Origin: Hyphomicrobiales bacterium | GTDB taxonomy: Bacteria > Pseudomonadota > Alphaproteobacteria > Rhizobiales > Xanthobacteraceae | Assembly (NCBI GenBank): GCA_021730825.1 | Contig: JAKFYO010000340.1 | Location: 1 to 6,727 of the forward strand | Direction of reading: 5' to 3' | Length of the DNA: 6,727 bases | In this document: piece after piece, positions 1 through 5,050 of the stretch | Numbering within the stretch: position 1 is the first letter of the stretch | Layout of the letters: every line of letters starts with the position of its first letter | The notes under the pieces: model-generated | Database searches by the model: none | Seen by the model: the letters and a program-made list of their open reading frames with translations, nothing else | What the model was told of the DNA's origin: nothing | Program-made: the position numbers and the translations under genes

Positions 1-88
1 CCGCTTCCTGCATCACGGTAAGCGAAGGGTAGCGCGCGGTGCCGATCAGCAGGCGCGAGGAGAATTTCTGTCCATAGAGTTCGAGCAT
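1..88 (-). CDS. thiG: Thiazole synthase ThiG, N-terminal fragment (runs off left edge)
   Basis: Reading the minus strand from the ATG at 88-86 gives MLELYGQKFSSRLLIGTARY followed by PSLTVMQEA. This is the characteristic start of ThiG, with the family's 'LxLYGxxFxSRLLxGTxxYPS' pattern. Only 29 codons are in the window; the catalytic lysine and the rest of the TIM barrel lie off the left edge. ThiG forms the thiazole ring of thiamine in the cytoplasm from deoxyxylulose phosphate, the imine of glycine and sulfur delivered by the ThiS thiocarboxylate. The gene starts only 2 nt after the thiS stop (TGA-AC-ATG), so the two are certainly cotranscribed and probably translationally coupled, under the TPP riboswitch upstream of thiS. 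The fragment is short, but the match to this conserved N-terminus and the thiS neighbour make the call safe. Confidence 0.9.
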   Translation of the reverse strand, partial: MLELYGQKFSSRLLIGTARYPSLTVMQEA

Positions 89-90
89 GT

Positions 91-321
91 TCAGCCGCCT
101 TGCCGGGGAGTTACGATTTCAACACTGTCGCCGTCCGCGAGCACGCGCTCGTTCCAGCGGGCTTTCGCGATAACGCGCCGGTTCACGGCGATTGCGAAAA
201 ACTCGCCCTCGAGTTCGAGTTCCGCGAGTAACTCGCGCGGCGTCGCTGCACGCAAAGATTTTTGCTCGCCGTTCACGGTGAGCGTAACTGCGGTCATTTC
301 CTGCACGGCTGTTTTCTGCAT
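91..321 (-). CDS. thiS: Sulfur carrier protein ThiS
   Basis: A 76-residue ubiquitin-like protein ending in RQGG. The terminal Gly-Gly is the hallmark of ThiS: its carboxylate is adenylated by ThiF, converted to a thiocarboxylate and used by ThiG as sulfur donor for the thiamine thiazole. Family features are the 'LTVNGE' first strand (about residues 13-18), 'FAIAVNRRVI' in the middle and 'LADGDSVEIVTPRQGG' at the end. The ATG at 321-319 is preferred because GGAGG at 334-330 sits 8 nt upstream. An in-frame ATG at residue 9 (297-295) would give the more usual 68 residues, but its AGGA is too close to be a good ribosome site. The gene immediately follows a TPP riboswitch and precedes thiG by 2 nt. 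The family call is firm; only the start is open. Confidence 0.93.
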   Translation of the reverse strand: MQKTAVQEMTAVTLTVNGEQKSLRAATPRELLAELELEGEFFAIAVNRRVIAKARWNERVLADGDSVEIVTPRQGG

Positions 322-410
322 CTACCGTCCCTCCGCCGATCTTAATCGGATCAGGTTCAAAGGGTTTGGCTTAACGCCATCTCAGCCCATTTTGGGCACC
401 CCTCGGATGC
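318..410 (-). ncRNA. TPP riboswitch (THI element) controlling thiSG
   Basis: The minus strand carries the conserved TPP aptamer blocks in order: GAGGGGTGCCC (405-395), GGGCTGAGA (390-382), ACCCTTTGAACCTGATC (366-350), and GGCGGAGGGA at the 3' side (337-328). Helices can be drawn: P2 GGGU/ACCC, P3 GCCC-AAAAU-GGGC, a variable hairpin UGGC-GUUAA-GCCA, and the sensor arm CCGAU-UAAG-AUCGG. The closing stem P1 can form from CCG (406-404) with CGG (327-325), plus GCAU (410-407) with AUGC (321-318) across a UAG bulge. The last pairing contains the thiS start codon. The Shine-Dalgarno sequence GGAGG (334-330) lies within the conserved 3' segment. Both facts argue for translational repression when TPP is bound. 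I see no poly-U terminator between the aptamer and thiS. Confidence 0.94.
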
Positions 411-414
411 AGGG

Positions 415-444
415 AACATAGGCGTTCGCCCCCCGGTCATGCAA
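415..444 (-). promoter_or_regulatory. Candidate sigma70-type promoter for the thi operon
   Basis: On the minus strand TTGCAT (444-439) and TATGTT (420-415) are separated by 18 bp, a plausible -35/-10 pair. Transcription would start near A408-G410, that is, at the foot of the riboswitch P1 stem. The match to consensus is only moderate (3/6 and 4/6), so this is tentative. It would overlap the ribosome-binding region of the divergent gene starting at 453. Confidence 0.35.
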
Positions 445-452
445 GGCCGGGA

Positions 453-1430
453 GTGATAGTCTCGCTCAGCATGAGAATCACGCTTCCCGTTGCATTCTTT
501 TTGTTCCTTGTCGTGATGCTGCCTGTGGCGGAACACGCGATCGGGCAGGGTGCGCCCGCGGCTCCGGTGCAGACCAAGGCAAGAGAGTGCCTCGATCCGG
601 ATCAGGTGTTCGATGAGGACGGCGATTTTGTGCGCAACCGCAAGGCGCTCAGCTCGCGCGATCTGTGTCTGCGGCTAGAAGTTTTTTCCGAAGGCCGGCT
701 GAACTGGGTGTTGCAGATCATCCAGAACAGAAAGAACCCGAACGGGCCGCTTTGGGCGGTGCCGCATGACGACGAGGATGTCGCATTCGATTCAGCGGTT
801 TATGGCGTGCTCAGATATGGCGGCACGGTTGTCGCTGTGGAGCGCAACCACGATCGCTACAACCGGATCGGAAAGCGCAAGCAGGACCCGAACCGAAACT
901 TTCAGATACGCGGAGAAAGCAAATGCCGTTTGCAGCTTGCGCGCTCGCCGGAATTTACCCGGCGCTTCATGCGCTGGCATAAAACGGGACAGCCGGTCAT
1001 TGCGCTTCACACCAACAAGGAGGGCTACGACCTCGTGCCGGAACTGGACGAAGAAAAGAGCAAAGGCAACGTATCCATCGGCATCGAGCGTAAACCGGAC
1101 TCGAACATCACCGAGTTCCCCGCCGCCCGGCCCATTCGCGCAAAGTCGCCGAACGACACACTTATATATGTCGCGTCGGCGTTGCCTTCGGGGTCGGATG
1201 ACCGGCTGGTTCGCTTTGTCCATGCCCTGAACGCCGAGGGCATTCACGTTCTGTACGAGCATGTCGAGCGGAACGACTGTTCGATGTCGAACTACGCGGT
1301 CCGGCAAAGCCTGCCTTACGTGAATATCGAGGTTGTGGACAACGACGATACCGGCGCACAGGCCCGGATGATCGACGCCGTCATGAAGCTGATACGCGCA
1401 GGAAGGGGCCCAGTGGCACCCGTGCGTTAG
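453..1430 (+). CDS. Exported protein with M14 metallocarboxypeptidase-like motifs
   Basis: 325 residues. A hydrophobic N-terminus (about residues 9-26, after R8) reads as a signal peptide, so the product is likely periplasmic. The body carries motifs in the order of M14 zinc carboxypeptidases: HDDE at 105-108 (HxxE zinc pair), DPNRNF at 145-150 (like the substrate-binding Asn-Arg of 'NPNRNF'), ALHTN with H186 (third zinc ligand at a strand end), and NIEV with E293 (possible catalytic Glu). Overall similarity to classical M14 enzymes is not obvious; a related amidase or desuccinylase-like fold is possible. C46, C72, C158 and C276 could form disulfides. The start is uncertain: GTG at 453 has AAGG (443-446) six bases upstream, while ATG at 471 gives a cleaner signal peptide but lacks a ribosome site. 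The gene is divergent from thiS and separated by 244 bp from the next gene, so membership in the downstream operon is unproven. Confidence 0.78.
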   Translation: MIVSLSMRITLPVAFFLFLVVMLPVAEHAIGQGAPAAPVQTKARECLDPDQVFDEDGDFVRNRKALSSRDLCLRLEVFSEGRLNWVLQIIQNRKNPNGPLWAVPHDDEDVAFDSAVYGVLRYGGTVVAVERNHDRYNRIGKRKQDPNRNFQIRGESKCRLQLARSPEFTRRFMRWHKTGQPVIALHTNKEGYDLVPELDEEKSKGNVSIGIERKPDSNITEFPAARPIRAKSPNDTLIYVASALPSGSDDRLVRFVHALNAEGIHVLYEHVERNDCSMSNYAVRQSLPYVNIEVVDNDDTGAQARMIDAVMKLIRAGRGPVAPVR

Positions 1431-1674
1431 CGGTTTCCTATCACAAAGTTTCGACTGGCGAGGCGGATGAGCCTGACGCAAACTGGCTTGGCGCTGGCGG
1501 ATGGGCTGGGGAGTGCATCGGACTATCGGCGGATAACCCTTCGGCGTCTGGCTTTTTCGGGTCCGGCGGGACTATTCTTTGTTCCAAGACCACCCCCTAG
1601 CTCTTGCACGCCACGGGCGAAGAAACCTGCCGGACGGGAATCGTCGTCCCTTCGGCCAACTTGAAGCGAATAGC
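1431..1674. other. 244-bp intergenic stretch with no convincing gene
   Basis: This lies between the M14-like gene and the first FHA gene. Open frames crossing it (for example 1467-1664 plus) read as low-complexity Arg/Pro/Ser-rich shadow peptides without a ribosome site. A small hairpin GTCC-GGCG-GGAC (1561-1572) followed by a T-rich stretch is the only secondary structure I noticed. No clear sigma70 promoter is visible by eye, although the gap is the natural place for the promoter of the following four-gene run. Confidence 0.5.
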
Positions 1675-2481
1675 ATGGACGATTTCGTCGACGTCGAGAT
1701 GATCAAGGGCGGCGCCCGGACCCAGGGCCGCCACAAGCTGCCGCTCAAGATCGGCCGGGGCACCGGAAACAGCATCCGTATCGGCCACGAGCCGAACGAT
1801 CAGACGGTTTCGCGCGTCCACACGACAATCGACCTGAGCAATGGCCGCTTGCAGATCACCGACAAAAGCACGAACGGCACTTTCTATAACGGCCGCATGA
1901 TGAAGACCGGGGAAGCGCTCGCGTTTAATGACGGCGATCAGTTCGAAGTTCGCGGCCATCAATTCCGGGTTGCACGCGCAAAGCGCGATCCGAACATTCC
2001 AACCGCGTTTTACGCGGCAATCCGCGTCGGCGGCGAGCAGAAACTCTTTCCGATCGGCGAGACGCTGCTGCTTTGCGTGAAAAGCTCTAACGGCATCCGT
2101 TTCGAGGAAGCGCCGATGACGCCAGGCACGAATTTTCAGGACATCATCGGGCGCCAGCGGCTGGAGGGCGAAAATCTGATCGCCGTCATTCATGCCGGCG
2201 GCAAGCTCGGCGTCGTAAAATCGGCGGCCGATGCCAAGGCTCCCGTGATCGTGAACAATCACACCCAGGTCGGCAACGGCATGCAGCTCGATCTGCGTCC
2301 TCTCGATGTCGTGAGTGTCGGCGGCGTGCCAGTGGACATTATGTTACCCGACATGAAGGCGAGCCGGTGCCACAATCACACCTGCCGGCTGCTCAATCCC
2401 TACGATCCGCACGGTAACTGCCGGTGGTGCGGCCACCGGCTTACCGAAGGCGTCACCGAAATTGCACGCAAGAAACGCTGA
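1675..2481 (+). CDS. FHA domain protein with C-terminal Cys/His zinc-binding module
   Basis: 268 residues, cytoplasmic (no signal or membrane segment). The N-terminal FHA domain (about 1-100) has every canonical phosphothreonine-binding feature: G27-R28 in KIGRG, S46-R47-V48-H49, S65-T66-N67-G68-T69, and N72-G73. Residues about 110-225 form a second beta-rich region whose end (VIVNN, then RPLDVVSVGG) looks like the last strands of an FHA fold, but the GR and SRxH motifs are absent; it may be a decayed FHA repeat. The C-terminus has CHNHTC (232-237) and CRWCGH (249-254), a likely single-zinc ribbon or knuckle, then a basic tail ending ARKKR. The ATG at 1675 is chosen because the FHA strand begins a few residues later; an in-frame TTG at 1579 would add 32 unrelated residues. 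The ribosome site is weak (GAAG at 1663-1666). It is the first of four closely spaced genes. The role is probably that of a phosphothreonine-reading adaptor; its partner is unknown. Confidence 0.88.
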   Translation: MDDFVDVEMIKGGARTQGRHKLPLKIGRGTGNSIRIGHEPNDQTVSRVHTTIDLSNGRLQITDKSTNGTFYNGRMMKTGEALAFNDGDQFEVRGHQFRVARAKRDPNIPTAFYAAIRVGGEQKLFPIGETLLLCVKSSNGIRFEEAPMTPGTNFQDIIGRQRLEGENLIAVIHAGGKLGVVKSAADAKAPVIVNNHTQVGNGMQLDLRPLDVVSVGGVPVDIMLPDMKASRCHNHTCRLLNPYDPHGNCRWCGHRLTEGVTEIARKKR

Positions 2482-2496
2482 GGCGCGACAAGCAAC

Positions 2497-4524
2497 ATGA
2501 TCAGATTTCCGATCCTGCTCGATATCTACCAGCGCGGTGACGGCCCCCTGAAGCGCGTCGAACGAATCTCGTTGCCGGAGATCGGCGACTATTCCATCGG
2601 ACGCGCGTCTGAAAACCAGATCGTGCTCGACACGCCGGAAGTATCGAAACGTCATGCGTGGCTGCTCTTGCGCGAAGACGGGATTGCGGTCGCCGACCGC
2701 GGCAGCACGAACCACACGTATATCGGCGATGCCGAGGTCGATCAGTCGCCGTGGGACGGTGCGCTTCCGGTGCGGATCGCGCAGTTCGAGATTCATCTCG
2801 TCGCGCAGTCGGCAATCGGCGAGACGCGCGTAAACGTTCCGCAGGACAATGCGACCCGCGCGCTTGCGAGCGGTTCGGCTGGCGCTCCCGCCGCGGCACC
2901 GCGCGGTCAATCGATCGAAGTCGCGCTGAATGCTCCAAATGCGCCGGACGAAATGCGCTTCCCTCGCAATGTCTTCAAAAGCGAAATCGTATCTTCGACC
3001 GAGATCAAGGCCAGCGAGTATTTCGCGGGCGAGTCCACGTATCTGTCGGTCGGAGCCGGTCTCGGCAGCTTTGTGTGGGCCGATCACCTGCGGATTTTTG
3101 GCGTCGCCAAGAGCGACATTCGCGCGATCGGCGACGACGTTATTCCTTACGCGAACTATCAACGTCTCTGCCGCAATTCGCAGATTCCTCCCCATGAACG
3201 GCTACGCTCCAACTCGCAGTCGACTCCGGACAATATCTGGGGTTTTCCCGGTTATGCGAGCCGGGAAACATGGAAGGATTTGAAGGAATTCCGCTTCGGC
3301 GGGCTGAAGCATATCTTTCAGGTCTTCGGCGAAGCCTCGCTTGCACAGACTTTCACGCCGCGTTCCGGCGAAGTGTTCAAGTCGATCGACAAAGAAGCGC
3401 AGCGTATCGGCTGGCGCGAAATGTTCGTGTCGGGCCGCGTGCTCGGCATTCGCAAGACCAACGACGAGCGCTACGCAGTTGCATTCCGGGTGCCGGAGGA
3501 TCAGGCGCGCGGCGGCCTGCGCGAGCGTATCATGATCGGGAAGTTCCTGCATATCTCGACCGGTTATCCGGCAACCCGCTTCACCGAAGATCTGCAAGCT
3601 TTCAAGGCGCGTTTTCCCGAGGAGGCGCGCGTCTTCAACGCTTACGAAAATCACGAGGTCGTCTATCGTTCGATCGAGCAGAATCCGATGCCGGCAACCG
3701 TTGTTGTCCGCGGCCGCGGTATCGTCGCCTCGCGTATTATTCAGCGGCTGTACGAAGCGCGCAGCAAGAACAAGAACATCACCATCGTTCATCAGATGCG
3801 CAATCCGATCGCCAAGAACGAAGGGTATCGTTACAAGCGCGCGCAGCGTTACGTTTACAACCACATCGAAAATCAGGCCTTCAACTGGCCAAAAGCCTGC
3901 TGGGGCGGCCAGCTGCTGCGCGAAACCGAGCGCGCAAGTCCCGAAGAACGCGTGAAGATTTACGAAGCGCTGGGCGGCACGACGACTGCCGACCGCCGCG
4001 ACTGGCGCAACATCATTCAGCTTGGGGTAGGCGACGGCTGGTACAAGCCGGTGTTCGGTCACTTCGAAACGCTGGAGCTCGTGAAGACCGATCAGGGCCC
4101 GAAGATTCAGATGCGGCTGAAGCCACAGCGCAACCAGCCGCCAGTCGAAGTCGTCGCGGACTTCGTACTCGATTGCACGGGATTGATCGGCGATATCACG
4201 CATTCGCCGCTCCTGCGCGATCTCGCAGAGACCTACAAATTGCTACGAACTTTGGGCGTTGGTGGCGGCAAGCCCGGCGGCATCAGCGTCACTCCCGATT
4301 TTGAAATCGCGGGGCTGCGAAACGGCAGCGGGCGCGCCTATGCAGCGGGGCAGATTACGCTCGGCGGTCCGCAGCCTGGAGTCGATACTTTTCTCGGCAT
4401 GCAATACTCGGCGCTCCGCTCGGTCGATCATATGGCGGTGCTCGGCGCACCGAATGTTTCGCTGTTCGGGCCGCTGCGCTCGTTCTCGCAATGGATCAAA
4501 TGGTGCACGAACGCGAAGCCGTAA
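2497..4524 (+). CDS. FHA domain fused to a FAD/NAD(P)-dependent oxidoreductase-like enzyme
   Basis: 675 residues, no signal peptide. The FHA domain occupies about 1-105: G35-R36, S50-K51-R52-H53 and S70-T71-N72, with His instead of the usual Gly after N72. A low-complexity Ala/Gly/Pro linker (about 118-140) follows. From about 180 the protein resembles two-dinucleotide-binding-domain flavoproteins (flavin-dependent monooxygenase or N-hydroxylase type): YLSVGAGLGS (182-191) as the FAD Rossmann loop; HISTGYP (352-358) like the 'ATG' strand; VVVRGRGIVAS (402-412) as a second, NAD(P)-binding Rossmann loop; VLDCTGL (557-563) as the second 'ATG'-like strand; and YAAGQI (615-620) like the 'aaGD' FAD-contact motif near the C-terminus. 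Substrate and exact class cannot be told, and the glycine loops deviate from strict GxGxxG. The gene follows the zinc-FHA gene by 15 bp. Fusion to FHA suggests a redox reaction controlled by, or targeted through, phosphothreonine binding. Confidence 0.83.
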   Translation: MIRFPILLDIYQRGDGPLKRVERISLPEIGDYSIGRASENQIVLDTPEVSKRHAWLLLREDGIAVADRGSTNHTYIGDAEVDQSPWDGALPVRIAQFEIHLVAQSAIGETRVNVPQDNATRALASGSAGAPAAAPRGQSIEVALNAPNAPDEMRFPRNVFKSEIVSSTEIKASEYFAGESTYLSVGAGLGSFVWADHLRIFGVAKSDIRAIGDDVIPYANYQRLCRNSQIPPHERLRSNSQSTPDNIWGFPGYASRETWKDLKEFRFGGLKHIFQVFGEASLAQTFTPRSGEVFKSIDKEAQRIGWREMFVSGRVLGIRKTNDERYAVAFRVPEDQARGGLRERIMIGKFLHISTGYPATRFTEDLQAFKARFPEEARVFNAYENHEVVYRSIEQNPMPATVVVRGRGIVASRIIQRLYEARSKNKNITIVHQMRNPIAKNEGYRYKRAQRYVYNHIENQAFNWPKACWGGQLLRETERASPEERVKIYEALGGTTTADRRDWRNIIQLGVGDGWYKPVFGHFETLELVKTDQGPKIQMRLKPQRNQPPVEVVADFVLDCTGLIGDITHSPLLRDLAETYKLLRTLGVGGGKPGGISVTPDFEIAGLRNGSGRAYAAGQITLGGPQPGVDTFLGMQYSALRSVDHMAVLGAPNVSLFGPLRSFSQWIKWCTNAKP

Positions 4525-4570
4525 GTCTTCCGGTGTCGTTGCATCGAAATAAGGATCGTAGGGGGCTGCA

Positions 4571-5050
4571 ATGGTACCGACGTTAAAAGGCCGCTGGTTG
4601 ACCAGAATTCTGCTTTTTCTCTGGGTCGGCGTGCCGATTACGTTTCTGTTTTCGCTTTATGTCGCCGGACCGCGCAGTCCCGTGCTGCCGTATATCGGCT
4701 GGCACTATGACATTTTGCCATTCCAGATTCTTTCGCTGATTCTGCTTGTCGGTCTCGTGATGGACCCGATTTATTTTTATGCGCAGCAATTCCGCTGGGA
4801 GCGAGACTGGCCTTTCGCGTACTTCTTCTTCTTCTCCATCGTGGAATTCGTGATTGTGCTCGCACTGGTGTGGTGGGGGGTGCTCGATTTCACGCGCCCG
4901 CGCTCGCAGCTTCATACATCGGAGAATTATCTTCTCTTCACGATTCACTTCGGCTGCGTTTTCCTGCTTTCATTTATCTCGGTCCTCGGACTCATTCAGA
5001 TTTTCATGATCCGCTGGCGCTTCAAGAGCGGCGAGTGGGGTAGAATGTGA
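4571..5050 (+). CDS. Four-helix integral membrane protein of unknown function
   Basis: 159 residues with four hydrophobic segments at about 11-31, 48-71, 80-105 and 119-147, separated by short loops rich in aromatic and charged residues (for example QQFRWERDW at 72-80, and RPRSQLHTSEN before the last helix). The basic C-terminal tail (RWRFKSGEWGRM) and the N-terminal KGRW suggest both ends are cytoplasmic. I recognise no family motif, enzymatic residue or signal peptide. The ATG at 4571 has a strong ribosome site, AGGGGG (4560-4565), five bases upstream. The gene starts 46 bp after the flavoprotein gene, and its last four bases (GTGA, 5047-5050) overlap the start of the vWA-FHA gene, implying translational coupling. 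Inference: a membrane partner of the vWA-TM-FHA protein, made in matched amounts. The open reading frame is very likely real; the function is unknown. Confidence 0.85.
   Translation: MVPTLKGRWLTRILLFLWVGVPITFLFSLYVAGPRSPVLPYIGWHYDILPFQILSLILLVGLVMDPIYFYAQQFRWERDWPFAYFFFFSIVEFVIVLALVWWGVLDFTRPRSQLHTSENYLLFTIHFGCVFLLSFISVLGLIQIFMIRWRFKSGEWGRM

Noticed and set aside
1561..1584. Hairpin GTCC-GGCG-GGAC followed by a T-rich stretch as a terminator for the M14-like gene
   Set aside because: The stem is only 4-5 bp and the T run is interrupted, too weak to call; it lies 130 bp after the stop codon.
1467..1664. Small plus-strand open frame (65 codons) in the gap before the first FHA gene
   Set aside because: Its peptide is Pro/Ser/Arg-rich with no domain or ribosome site, and it looks like chance coding in GC-rich DNA.
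1579..1674. Upstream TTG extension of the first FHA protein
   Set aside because: The 32 extra residues look non-coding (Arg/Pro-rich), TTG is a rare start, and the FHA fold begins only a few residues after the ATG at 1675.
2344..4203. Long minus-strand open frames (283 and 333 codons) opposite the FHA genes
   Set aside because: They are antisense shadows of strongly supported plus-strand genes with clear domain motifs; the shadow peptides show no recognisable fold.
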